IMG/VR virus record: IMGVR_UViG_3300025137_000268
Coordinates: 1-25,134 of that record
Reading direction: 5' to 3' (one strand)
Origin: a virus
DNA length: 25,134 bases
A program made the position numbers and the translations under genes. The notes under the pieces were generated by a model. That model did not search any database. It was given only the letters and a program-made list of their open reading frames with translations, and had not been told where the DNA came from. Position 1 is the stretch's first letter. Each line of letters opens with the position of its first letter. Positions 1-6,739 of this stretch are shown one piece after another.

Positions 1-20
1 TAAGATCAAAAAATCGGGAT

Positions 21-50
21 AAGGGGGGGATATGGTCCCCCCCTTTTTTT
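21..50 (+). terminator. Strong rho-independent terminator
   Basis: A 10-bp stem (AAGGGGGGGA pairing with TCCCCCCCTT) closes a five-base loop (TATGG) and runs directly into a T tract ending at 50. It reads on the + strand, so it ends a transcript entering from left of the window and insulates the operon starting at 194. The TAA at 1-3 could be the stop of the upstream gene, but this cannot be confirmed here. Confidence 0.9.
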
Positions 51-136
51 GTGTTTATCGGAGGAGGCACTTACGCCAAGTTCACCGCAAACAACCACCA
101 AAAAATTTTAAAAAAAAATTTTACAACATATTTTTA

Positions 137-193
137 TTGACCATTTGCAGTCTTTGCATTAAGTTTATCAATGAAGATAACAAGGAGGGGTAA
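137..193 (+). promoter_or_regulatory. Candidate promoter and leader of the first operon
   Basis: The sequence between the terminator and the first gene is very A/T-rich, with A and T tracts at about 98-124. TTGACC at 137-142 resembles a sigma-70 -35 box. The -10 box is weak: TAAGTT at 160-165 or TATCAA at 166-171. AAGGAGGGG at 182-190 is a strong Shine-Dalgarno sequence for the ATG at 194. A promoter is expected here because a terminator lies just upstream, but its exact position is uncertain. Confidence 0.4.
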
Positions 194-850
194 ATGACTA
201 ACTGGATCGTTTTCAAGAATGATACCGTAAGAAAATATAAATCCACAGAGGTTTATATAGAATACAGCAATGTTGTACTTCCAGAGTTTGATAGCAAGGG
301 TAAACCAGACCTACTTGGTTGGGATGATGCTGTGCAAGCAAATCAAGCTGACAGAGATAGCATTGCCACATTCTATTCACCAGAATACCAAAAGGTATGT
401 ATGCCAGCCATTTACGAACACAGCAAAAGCGTTGACTTGCGCGAAGTATATCAAGCTGACCATGCTGAAGTTGTCGTTGAACATAAATACGCAGAAGAAG
501 AAAAAGAGTCTATTACTTTTTTCTGGGAAGAAATTGTGTGTGTTGGTAATGGATTTAGTCCACAAGACCACGGATGGGATAAAGATGCCACAGACAAAGA
601 TGACAATGAATACCTTTGGAATGAGGATGAATTTTTACAACAAATTCCTAAATACAAAGACTTTGTTAAGTCGTGTCAACATTATCTTGATAGAGAGTTA
701 GAATGGTGCTTGGCCCCAGACGGTACATCTCAAGCAGATGCAGTTGATTGTTCCATTAAAGAGCTTACCAAAATGATGCAATTAGCAGTTCAAATTTACG
801 GCAATAAATCTTGGGGAAGCGATAGCTATGAAGGAGATGCAAATGACTAA
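194..850 (+). CDS. Unknown acidic protein (218 aa)
   Basis: I do not recognise this protein. It is strongly acidic and rich in Tyr, Trp, Asp and Glu, with no membrane segment, signal peptide or evident catalytic motif. The middle (about residues 95-150) has Glu/Lys- and Asp-rich stretches around a WDKDATDKDDNEY segment. The start is set by a near-perfect Shine-Dalgarno sequence about 5 bases upstream. It is the first gene after a strong terminator and overlaps the next gene by 8 bases, so it heads a three-gene operon ending with an XRE-type regulator. An accessory or host-interaction role is possible, but nothing in the sequence shows it. Confidence 0.8.
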   Translation: MTNWIVFKNDTVRKYKSTEVYIEYSNVVLPEFDSKGKPDLLGWDDAVQANQADRDSIATFYSPEYQKVCMPAIYEHSKSVDLREVYQADHAEVVVEHKYAEEEKESITFFWEEIVCVGNGFSPQDHGWDKDATDKDDNEYLWNEDEFLQQIPKYKDFVKSCQHYLDRELEWCLAPDGTSQADAVDCSIKELTKMMQLAVQIYGNKSWGSDSYEGDAND

Positions 851-1094
851 ATATTCGTTAAATGTCGGCGGAGAGCCGATTGAGTTTGAATCTGATAGCC
901 CAGAGGGGTTTTTAGATGCGTGGAAGAAGTTGTATTTTATGGCTGACAGAGAGCCAGGGGCTTGGTTAAGAACAGCTGCGTCTGCTGCGTGTGACTGGAG
1001 TGGCAAGCCAATGAGGTGTGATAGTGTGTCTCATCTGACTGCTGACATGATTTCTGCTGGTATGCTAGAGGAGGTCAGTGATGTACAAGGCTAA
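843..1094 (+). CDS. Unknown small protein (83 aa)
   Basis: The chosen start is ATG 843, which has GAAGGAG about 7 bases upstream and overlaps the previous stop (ATGACTAA). An in-frame ATG at 828 would put the start upstream of that ribosome site. The N-terminal half reads like a small beta-rich domain (YSLNVGGEPIEFES). The C-terminal half is helical and contains CDWSGKPMRCDS, with two cysteines spaced so that they could bind metal or form a disulfide. I assign no function. Its end overlaps the following regulator gene by 14 bases, which implies translational coupling. Confidence 0.75.
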   Translation: MTKYSLNVGGEPIEFESDSPEGFLDAWKKLYFMADREPGAWLRTAASAACDWSGKPMRCDSVSHLTADMISAGMLEEVSDVQG

Positions 1095-1464
1095 AGAATC
1101 CTACAGTATGTGGGACAACAAGACTTTGTTGAACAGGCGCAAGGATCTTGGCATGACACAAACAGCGATGGCTCGTGCCTTGGGTGTAAGTCATCGTATG
1201 TATTGTTATTACGAGAGCGGCGATCAAGACATACCTCGTTCTATAGAGTTATCCACTCGTTGGATGGAGCGAAGTAGTTCTGAGGTTATGGAGCCACCAT
1301 CAGGTTCGTTAAGTGATTTTGATAGGGACCGTATTAATCGTCTGTGCGAGGCCTTGTCTACTACGGATGGTTCAGACGCTGTTTTCGCTTTAAACCTCAC
1401 TTTAGACAAGATTTTAAGGCAATCTAAATCTGAACTTGAGTACCTGTTGTCAAAGTTTGACTAA
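1081..1464 (+). CDS. XRE-family helix-turn-helix DNA-binding protein
   Basis: Residues about 15-60 form an XRE/Cro-type helix-turn-helix: an LLNRRKDLGMTQTAMARALG segment, then a recognition region around VSHRMYCYYESG. This is the classic MTQ...ALGVS...YYESG pattern of phage and bacterial repressors. The C-terminal 60 residues are helical and may dimerise. ATG 1081 is preceded by AGAGGAGG at 1067-1074; a GTG at 1078 is a less likely start. It is the last gene of the three-gene operon and sits just upstream of a leader with alternative hairpins. It probably controls transcription, perhaps its own, but its target cannot be read here. Lysogeny is not implied because no integrase is visible. Confidence 0.85.
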   Translation: MYKAKESYSMWDNKTLLNRRKDLGMTQTAMARALGVSHRMYCYYESGDQDIPRSIELSTRWMERSSSEVMEPPSGSLSDFDRDRINRLCEALSTTDGSDAVFALNLTLDKILRQSKSELEYLLSKFD

Positions 1465-1473
1465 TGGCGTAGT

Positions 1474-1531
1474 ATTGGCTCCATGTATTTACCGCATGGG
1501 AGTAGAACATGACAAGCTACATGGGGCCAAT
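1474..1531 (+). promoter_or_regulatory. Alternative hairpins over the start of the 776-aa gene
   Basis: ATTGGCTCCATG (1474-1485) can pair over 12 positions, one of them a G-U, with CATGGGGCCAAT (1520-1531). This leaves the Shine-Dalgarno and ATG 1509 in a 34-base loop. The same left arm (CTCCATG, 1479-1485) can instead pair with CATGGGAG (1495-1502, one bulge), which covers the Shine-Dalgarno. The two folds exclude each other. A translational switch is an inference from the pairing alone. Confidence 0.4.
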
Positions 1532-3839
1532 GGCACCGCCACAGGCGGCGCAACCGCAGCCACAGGCATTAGACATTCGTACAATGCCAAATCAAAGGGC
1601 TAATTTTAAGAACTTTATGAAGCAGCGTTCAGCGATTATGCCGATGCAGCCTCAACCTCAGCCCCAGCCTATGATGCCTCTCATGCAACAGCAGCCAGTT
1701 CGTTTAGCTATGGGCGGCGGCGTTGATATATTTGATCCTATGTATTCCTCTCCTATGATGGCACCATCTGCTCCTACGGGCTTTGAGGGTGGCGGGGGTG
1801 TTCCGCCGCGCCGTACAGAAATTCGTGGTCAGGACCATATGCTGTCTTACATTACGCCAGATGAAGCTGGTATTTTGAAGGCTTTGGGTGGATCTGGCGA
1901 GGCTGGCCCTATGGGTATTCCGTCATATGCAGAAGATGATGGCGATGAGGATCCAGATTCCTCTTTTGATGGTGGCTTTGGGTCTGACTCTGATGATGTA
2001 GGCGGTGGTTTTGGCGGTGGTGATAGCACTGATGATGGTAGTGGTGGTGGTGATGACTCTGGTTTCATGGGTGGCGACCAAGGTGGCTACGACAGAATAG
2101 CGGATGCTATAAACCAGCAGCAGAGAGCAGAAGAGCAGGCACAAGCTGTTCGCGACATTCAGTTAATTAGCGCTAATGATCCAGCTAATGACATCTTTGC
2201 GCCTATTGACATCTTTGCGCCTACTAGGGTTCCCACTCCACCAGCTATAGATGAATTTGCTTCTCCTGATTTGCCACTTGACACCAGAACTGTTCAGCAG
2301 CGTGTATCTGATTTAATTGATGACGCAGCTAGATCATCAGACCGATCAATAGCTTCAACTAGCGGTCAAGGGGTTACACCAGAAGTTCAAAACCTTCTTG
2401 GTCTAGAGATAAATGATCTTTTAGCGCAGGACATTTCTAGTAAGGGTGGCAAAGTAGATGTCAATCCTCAGACTGGTCAGGTTATTGCTTCTAGTTACCC
2501 TACGGCTCAACAGCCTATGACGTTTGTACCAGATTCAATTAAGAACAAAATTGAAGACGCTAAAATGGATGTATTGGGTGATACAAAAACAATAGACGAA
2601 GGGGATCTTCGTTTAAACCCTGGTCTTAATGACGAGTTATTTGGTGATACAAAGACAATAGACGAAGGAGACATTCGGTTAAACCCTTCTCTGCGAGAAA
2701 ATCCCGTCAGCATATATGACCGTAATCCAAATTATGAGGAGTCGGTTGGAGGAAATATTAATACAACTGCCCTGCCTGATGGCTCCTCTTTATTGGACTA
2801 TAGGGGACTCACAACAGACCTTCTTCAACAAAGTGTTACTCCACCCGATCCTTTATCTGACGCTGTATCGAGGGCGCAACAAGTCGCGCAACAAGGTGGT
2901 ATACCAAGTATCACGCTTCCTGACACGGTTTTTGATGTTGATACAAGATCTGACATGGAAAGAGCGTTAGCAGAATCTGCTCGTAGTAAAGGCATAATGG
3001 ACGCTTTTCAAGACCAGTATAACAAAGATGCTGCTGCGGCAAGGGCGCAACCCAACATGGTTGACGCTGAAACAGATATGGAGCAACGGGTTCTTACAGA
3101 CCCTAATCGTTCTGGTTACACCAACGATCTTCCAGATAGGCTTAAGACGTTCACAAGGCCAGACGGTGTTACGGTATCTAGAAATCTGGGTGGTTTGACG
3201 GAGGCACAAAGAGCAAGTCAGCCTTTCTACATGGATCTTGCTCAAATGGCTGGAGACAAGCCTTATGGGTATGAGATTAAAGATGGTGAAATAGTTGGTT
3301 CAGTTGGAAGCGGCATAGGTTTGTTGGGACCGCTTACTAGAGGTCTTCAGAATTTAATAGGCGGTCCACCGCAAACTACAGAGGATCTATTAAAGCGAGG
3401 TGTATATACTGGGTTGACTGATATAAGCGGTCCTCCTGAGCCAGAAAACGACTTCATACCTCGTGTGAAAGCTCCTAATGATCCTTGTCCAACAGGCTAT
3501 AGTCTTGTAAATGGTGTATGTACGCCTATCGACGAGTCCAAAACTGTTGATAATTCATCAGGGTCAACGAATACAGCAAGTCCATATATTGCTCCACCTG
3601 TTGTTGTTGCATCTAATCGTCAACAAAACATTCCATCTATGCAAGGTCCAGTTGGATATGGCATAAATACTGTTGGGCAGTTTGCGCCTTCTGTAGCTTC
3701 TAACGCTTCGTTTTTCCAGCAGATGTTAAACCAGCAAGGTCAACGAGCCCCACTGCGGTTACAAGAAGGTGGCTCTGTAACATCTTCTTTGGATCAAGCA
3801 GCAGATAACTTTTTAAAGGCGTTACAGCCAGTAGCGTAG
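1509..3839 (+). CDS. Large low-complexity phage protein (776 aa), probably virion-associated
   Basis: The protein opens with a Pro/Gln/Met-rich stretch (residues 1-65). A Gly-rich segment (LAMGGGV, then FEGGGGVPPRRTEIRGQ) follows, then an ALGGSGEAGPMGIPSY motif and an Asp/Gly-rich linker (about 140-195). It has a 6-residue tandem repeat (DIFAPI/DIFAPT, near 228) and a 22-residue repeat beginning GDTKTIDEGD (near 357 and 379). Near residue 660 is a Cys pair in CPTGYSLVNGVC, and near 752 the tag-like LQEGGSV. There is no membrane segment. Proteins with this composition are common in uncultured marine phages beside the terminase; an internal virion role is inference. The start has GGGAG 6 bases upstream, inside a hairpin. 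Confidence 0.8.
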   Translation: MTSYMGPMAPPQAAQPQPQALDIRTMPNQRANFKNFMKQRSAIMPMQPQPQPQPMMPLMQQQPVRLAMGGGVDIFDPMYSSPMMAPSAPTGFEGGGGVPPRRTEIRGQDHMLSYITPDEAGILKALGGSGEAGPMGIPSYAEDDGDEDPDSSFDGGFGSDSDDVGGGFGGGDSTDDGSGGGDDSGFMGGDQGGYDRIADAINQQQRAEEQAQAVRDIQLISANDPANDIFAPIDIFAPTRVPTPPAIDEFASPDLPLDTRTVQQRVSDLIDDAARSSDRSIASTSGQGVTPEVQNLLGLEINDLLAQDISSKGGKVDVNPQTGQVIASSYPTAQQPMTFVPDSIKNKIEDAKMDVLGDTKTIDEGDLRLNPGLNDELFGDTKTIDEGDIRLNPSLRENPVSIYDRNPNYEESVGGNINTTALPDGSSLLDYRGLTTDLLQQSVTPPDPLSDAVSRAQQVAQQGGIPSITLPDTVFDVDTRSDMERALAESARSKGIMDAFQDQYNKDAAAARAQPNMVDAETDMEQRVLTDPNRSGYTNDLPDRLKTFTRPDGVTVSRNLGGLTEAQRASQPFYMDLAQMAGDKPYGYEIKDGEIVGSVGSGIGLLGPLTRGLQNLIGGPPQTTEDLLKRGVYTGLTDISGPPEPENDFIPRVKAPNDPCPTGYSLVNGVCTPIDESKTVDNSSGSTNTASPYIAPPVVVASNRQQNIPSMQGPVGYGINTVGQFAPSVASNASFFQQMLNQQGQRAPLRLQEGGSVTSSLDQAADNFLKALQPVA
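2190..2225 (+). repeat. 18-bp tandem duplication inside the 776-aa gene
   Basis: Two adjacent 18-bp units (GACATCTTTGCGCCTATT and GACATCTTTGCGCCTACT) differ at one base and encode DIFAPI and DIFAPT. The near-identity at the DNA level suggests a recent slippage duplication in a flexible linker. Confidence 0.85.
2577..2690 (+). repeat. 66-bp direct repeat encoding GDTKTIDEGD
   Basis: Two copies 66 bp apart, starting at 2577 and 2643, encode GDTKTIDEGDLRLNPGL and GDTKTIDEGDIRLNPSL. They are in frame within the 776-residue protein and keep much DNA identity. They look like a two-unit structural repeat formed by in-frame duplication. Confidence 0.85.
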
Positions 3840-3843
3840 TTAA

Positions 3844-5328
3844 ATGGACAGTGTACTTGACATACCTACTGAGTTTCTTACTGACGCAGAGATTGAGTCA
3901 CTAGGGAAGCATTTAGATAAGTACAAGGAAATACATAATCGTGAAAGTCACCAGACAAGTTTTTTAGAATTTGTAAATTATGTGTGGCCTTCATTTATTG
4001 CAGGCAATCATCACAAGATTTTTGCGGAAAAGCTAGAGCGTGTTGCCAATGGTGAATTAAAGCGTTTGATTGTAAATATGCCGCCAAGACACACGAAGTC
4101 TGAGTTTGCCAGCTATTTGTTTCCTGCGTGGGTTATGGGTAAAAACCCTAGCACAAAAATTATTCAGGCAACGCACACGGCTGAACTTGCTGTGGGTTTT
4201 GGTCGTAAGGTTAAAAACCTATTAGACAGCGATATATATCGTGATGTGTTTCCAACAATGGAATTGGCTAGAGATGCTAAAGCTAGTGGTCGCTGGTCAA
4301 CGAATGAGGGTGGTGAGTATTACGCTGTTGGTGTAGGCGGTGCATTGGCTGGTCGTGGTGCGAACTTATGTATTATTGACGATCCTGTTTCTGAGCAGGA
4401 TGCGTTGTCCCCTACCGCGTTGGATAATATCTACGAATGGTACACATCAGGTCCAAGACAGAGATTACAGCCGGGCGGAGCAATAATCATTGTGATGACG
4501 CGGTGGAGTATCCGCGATTTGACAGCCAAAGTTCTATCGAAGCAGGCAGAGGGCGGAGCAGACAATTGGGAAGTAGTGGAGTTTCCTGCGATATTTCCCG
4601 AAACAGACAACGTGTTGTGGCCCGAATTTTGGAGCAGGGAAGAGCTAGAAGGCGTTAGAGCTTCTATTCCTGTAGCTAAGTGGAACGCACAATATCTTCA
4701 GAACCCAACTGCTGAAGAGGGTGCAATTATTAAAAGGGAGTGGTGGAATGTATGGGAGCATGATGATCCTCCTCGCGTTGATTACATCATCCAATCGTAT
4801 GATACGGCCTTCACCAAGTCTGAAAGAGCGGATTATTCGGCTATTACGACTTGGGGGGTGTTTTATCCTAACGAAGGTGATGAAGCGGCAATCATATTGC
4901 TGGACGCTGAAAAAGGTAGGTGGGAGTTTCCAGAGCTTAAAGACGCAGCAATGCGCCTGTACCAAGAGTTCGAGCCAGACATGGTGCTGATTGAGCAAAA
5001 GGCATCTGGAACGCCATTAACACAAGATTTGCGCAAAATGGGCATACCTGTTAGTGGTTTTACACCGGGTAGGGGTGCAGATAAGTTCTCTCGCATGAAC
5101 GCTTGCGCCCCTGTATTTGAGTCAGGCATGGTGTGGTGTCCAGAGACAAGGTGGGCTGAAGAAGTCATGGAGGAATGCGCCTCGTTTCCTAATGGAGAAC
5201 ATGATGACTTGGCGGATTCGATGACTCAGGCTATACTAAGGTTCAGGCAGGGTGGCTTTATTGGCACCCGTAATGATTATGAAGACGATGATTTGGCGAC
5301 ATATAGAAGTAACAGGGAGTATTACTGA
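3844..5328 (+). CDS. terL: Terminase large subunit (packaging ATPase/nuclease)
   Basis: This is the motor that pumps phage DNA through the portal and cuts it. The ATPase half shows a variant Walker A (PPRHTKS, residues 80-86), a Walker B (LCIIDDP, Asp179/Asp180) and a coupling motif (VMTRW, about 217-221). The RNase H-like nuclease half shows its acidic residues in SYDTAF (Asp320), LIEQKASG (Glu384) and NGEHDDLAD (Asp454/Asp455). At 494 residues it is full length. The start lies 4 bases after the previous stop, and its stop overlaps the next start (TGATG). No small terminase subunit is recognisable nearby; the XRE-type protein or a gene outside the window could serve, but this is unproven. 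Confidence 0.96.
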   Translation: MDSVLDIPTEFLTDAEIESLGKHLDKYKEIHNRESHQTSFLEFVNYVWPSFIAGNHHKIFAEKLERVANGELKRLIVNMPPRHTKSEFASYLFPAWVMGKNPSTKIIQATHTAELAVGFGRKVKNLLDSDIYRDVFPTMELARDAKASGRWSTNEGGEYYAVGVGGALAGRGANLCIIDDPVSEQDALSPTALDNIYEWYTSGPRQRLQPGGAIIIVMTRWSIRDLTAKVLSKQAEGGADNWEVVEFPAIFPETDNVLWPEFWSREELEGVRASIPVAKWNAQYLQNPTAEEGAIIKREWWNVWEHDDPPRVDYIIQSYDTAFTKSERADYSAITTWGVFYPNEGDEAAIILLDAEKGRWEFPELKDAAMRLYQEFEPDMVLIEQKASGTPLTQDLRKMGIPVSGFTPGRGADKFSRMNACAPVFESGMVWCPETRWAEEVMEECASFPNGEHDDLADSMTQAILRFRQGGFIGTRNDYEDDDLATYRSNREYY

Positions 5329-5558
5329 TGAGCAAGTTTAATACACCAAAAGCTCGTTCAAATCGCCGCCGTCAGTTAGAGCGTATGCGCAAGAATCCTC
5401 AATACAATATTGATGATGATAAGATTTTAGATATTCTTGATTATGAGTTTGATTTAGAAATGGGAAATTATCCTAAAATGCCTTTGCCTAGCAAACGCTA
5501 CAAAAATGGTGGTGCAGTAATGAAAAACCGTGGTGGAACTTTTAAGGGGACATTCTAA
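5328..5558 (+). CDS. Small basic protein with C-terminal GGAV/FKGTF tail
   Basis: This 76-residue protein has a basic N-terminus (FNTPKARSNRRRQLERMRKN), an acidic helical middle and a C-terminal tail reading YKNGGAVMKNRGGTFKGTF. The next gene's tail is almost the same (YKNGGAVLKGRGGKFKGTF), and the two share DNA identity there. The family is unknown. Its start overlaps the terminase stop and its stop overlaps the next start. The codons for the terminal Lys-Gly (AAG GGG) lie where the next gene's Shine-Dalgarno should be, so this tail also serves as a ribosome site. A role with DNA or the capsid is inferred from charge and location. Confidence 0.8.
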   Translation: MSKFNTPKARSNRRRQLERMRKNPQYNIDDDKILDILDYEFDLEMGNYPKMPLPSKRYKNGGAVMKNRGGTFKGTF

Positions 5559-5814
5559 TGCCAAAGAATCAAAAACTAGGCGCGCTAGAACAAGCGATGC
5601 TTGATATTGCAGCGTATGAGGCAAGTCCGGCTGCCGCCGCATCATTGGCTCGCATTGAAGCTGGTCGAAAGAAGGCAATGCAGGACCGTATTGATGCTGT
5701 AACTGGCAAGACTAATCCTATGCTGGATGCAGTCAAAGCTTTTACGCCTGGCTACAAAAATGGTGGAGCCGTGCTTAAAGGGCGTGGCGGTAAATTCAAA
5801 GGCACTTTCTAATG
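5498..5814 (+). repeat. Duplicated gene end (YKNGGAV...FKGTF)
   Basis: The 3' ends of two adjacent genes are diverged copies: 5498-5560 and 5752-5814. Both begin with CTACAAAAATGGTGG and end with TTCTAATG, which includes the stop and the next start codon. The parts of the two genes upstream of this are unrelated, so the tail alone appears duplicated or transferred. Confidence 0.85.
5558..5812 (+). CDS. Small basic protein with C-terminal GGAV/FKGTF tail
   Basis: This 84-residue protein has an Ala-rich helical N-terminal half (about residues 5-45), a short linker (TGKTNPMLDAVKAFTPG) and the tail YKNGGAVLKGRGGKFKGTF. Only the tail resembles the preceding gene. The terminal Lys-Gly codons (AAA GGC) supply the A/G-rich stretch upstream of the next ATG, which overlaps this stop (TAATG). 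No catalytic motif or membrane segment is visible. It is probably a small virion or DNA-associated protein of the tag family described in the findings. Confidence 0.8.
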   Translation: MPKNQKLGALEQAMLDIAAYEASPAAAASLARIEAGRKKAMQDRIDAVTGKTNPMLDAVKAFTPGYKNGGAVLKGRGGKFKGTF

Positions 5815-5934
5815 GCACTAAGAATAGGATCGAAGCCTAAGCCTAGCCCTCAAAAGAAGAAGCGCAAAAAAAGCGTCATGATAAAAAAATTTAGTCCAAT
5901 AGCCCGTCCACAAAGATTTAAAGGAGTATTTTAA
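5812..5934 (+). CDS. 40-aa highly basic peptide ending FKGVF
   Basis: This very short gene encodes 40 residues, of which about 15 are Lys or Arg, including the run KKKRKK near residues 15-20. It ends RFKGVF, matching the FKGTF ends of the two genes before it. It starts on the TAATG overlap with the previous stop. Its terminal Lys-Gly codons (AAA GGA G) give the next gene a textbook Shine-Dalgarno 8-9 bases before ATG 935 of the 5 kb block (5935). Its shared ending, coupled start and coding-like composition argue that it is real. Nucleic-acid binding is likely from charge alone. Confidence 0.75.
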   Translation: MALRIGSKPKPSPQKKKRKKSVMIKKFSPIARPQRFKGVF

Positions 5935-6621
5935 ATGCCTAGAACCGCAAAGAATAAGCCAAATGAAAACGAGAGCTTTGCTCAGCTTACTAAAAGACAA
6001 GCCGCAGCCTTGGAAAAGTTTGAGGAATCTAAAACTGCTGGTGAAAAAAACAGATCGGCTTTAAAACAATTAAAACGTGTTTTTCCAAAAGGACTAGGAA
6101 ACCTCATATTAGGCGCTGGTCAGAGCTTCGTGGATAAAGAAGGTGGAGAGACTCGTATGAGGAGAGGTTCCAAGAGCCTTGATACCGCATTGGCTACGTC
6201 ACAAGATAAAGACATAAAGGAAGAACGAGCTATGAAATCCCTAAAAAGCAAACGGGCTATTGGCATGAAAAAAGGCGGCGCTGCATTTCCTGACTTAACA
6301 GGTGACGGCAAGGTTACAAAAAAGGATATTCTTAAAGGTCGTGGCGTTAAGGGTTTTAAAGATGGTGGAAAAACTATTTCAGACGCTGATCGTAAGAAAG
6401 TAGATTCAATCCCTAGAGAGTCTGGGAAAACCATTTCAGATTCTGATAGAAGGCGTGTTAAAAAAATGGTTTCAGGTGTTACGCAAGAAAGCGGAAAAAC
6501 CATTTCAGATTCTGATAAGAAACGTGTTAAAAAAATGGTTTCAGGCTTTAAGGAAGGCGGAGAAGTTCGTGGTATGGGCAAGGCTTACATGGGTGCGCCT
6601 AGAAAAGTTAAGATAAAGTGA
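5935..6621 (+). CDS. Lysine-rich repeat protein with EF-hand-like loop and GG tags
   Basis: In this 228-residue basic protein, residues 1-60 are helical and charged. KKGGAA (112-117) leads into FPDLTGDGKVTKKD, an EF-hand/dockerin-like calcium loop with Asp120, Thr122, Asp124, Gly125, Thr128 and Asp131. KGRG and FKDGG follow. Three repeats beginning GGKTISDADR or SGKTISDSD (about 145-205) come next, each followed by basic helix such as RVKKMVSG. The C-terminus is FKEGGEVRGMGKAYMG plus a Lys tail. The RBS lies in the codons of the preceding gene. The composition suggests an abundant DNA- or capsid-associated protein; calcium binding is inferred from the loop. Confidence 0.85.
   Translation: MPRTAKNKPNENESFAQLTKRQAAALEKFEESKTAGEKNRSALKQLKRVFPKGLGNLILGAGQSFVDKEGGETRMRRGSKSLDTALATSQDKDIKEERAMKSLKSKRAIGMKKGGAAFPDLTGDGKVTKKDILKGRGVKGFKDGGKTISDADRKKVDSIPRESGKTISDSDRRRVKKMVSGVTQESGKTISDSDKKRVKKMVSGFKEGGEVRGMGKAYMGAPRKVKIK
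6364..6550 (+). repeat. Three in-frame repeats, GKTISD(A/S)D unit
   Basis: Three copies start near 6364, 6424 and 6493. The last two share a 69-bp period and are almost identical in DNA over about 50 bases (AAAACCATTTCAGATTCTGA onward). The first is shorter and more diverged. The high identity of copies two and three points to recent duplication. Confidence 0.9.
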
Positions 6622-6637
6622 TGTTATTTGATTTTGG

Positions 6638-6646
6638 TGTTATACT
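6638..6646 (+). promoter_or_regulatory. Extended -10 promoter for the portal transcript
   Basis: TGTTATACT is an extended -10 element (TG, one base, TATACT). No good -35 box lies 17 bases upstream, as is usual for extended -10 promoters. Predicted initiation near 6653 would place the start of the transcript at the first base of the hairpin described next. It is in the only gap over 100 bases between 1500 and 14500. Confidence 0.5.
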
Positions 6647-6652
6647 AAAAAA

Positions 6653-6718
6653 GAGGCTGATCTATGGCTTTGCTGTCATGATTAATGCCCTTCTCATGAG
6701 AGCGCCGAGATCAGTCTC
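6653..6718 (+). ncRNA. Structured leader RNA upstream of the portal gene
   Basis: GAGGCTGATCT (6653-6663) pairs with AGATCAGTCTC (6708-6718) along 11 positions, one of them G-U. Inside it GGC (6666-6668) can pair with GCC (6704-6706), and TCATGA (6676-6681) with TCATGA (6694-6699). The element is not followed by a T tract, so it is not a terminator. It ends about 20 bases before ATG 6740, leaving the ribosome site AAGGGA free. It may stabilise the mRNA 5' end, act in cis on translation, or be a small RNA. Confidence 0.5.
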
Positions 6719-6739
6719 ACTAATCAAAAGGGATTAGAA

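Noticed and set aside
98-124. A/T tracts as a replication origin or attachment site
   Set aside because: A-tract DNA upstream of a promoter is common; there are no iterons, integrase or matching second site in the window.
1081-1464. XRE-type protein as a lysogeny repressor
   Set aside because: No integrase, Cro-like partner or divergent promoter is present, so a temperate lifestyle is not supported.
6120-6581. 153-codon minus-strand frame with repeats
   Set aside because: It mirrors the repeats of the basic + strand gene at 5935 and has no suitable context.
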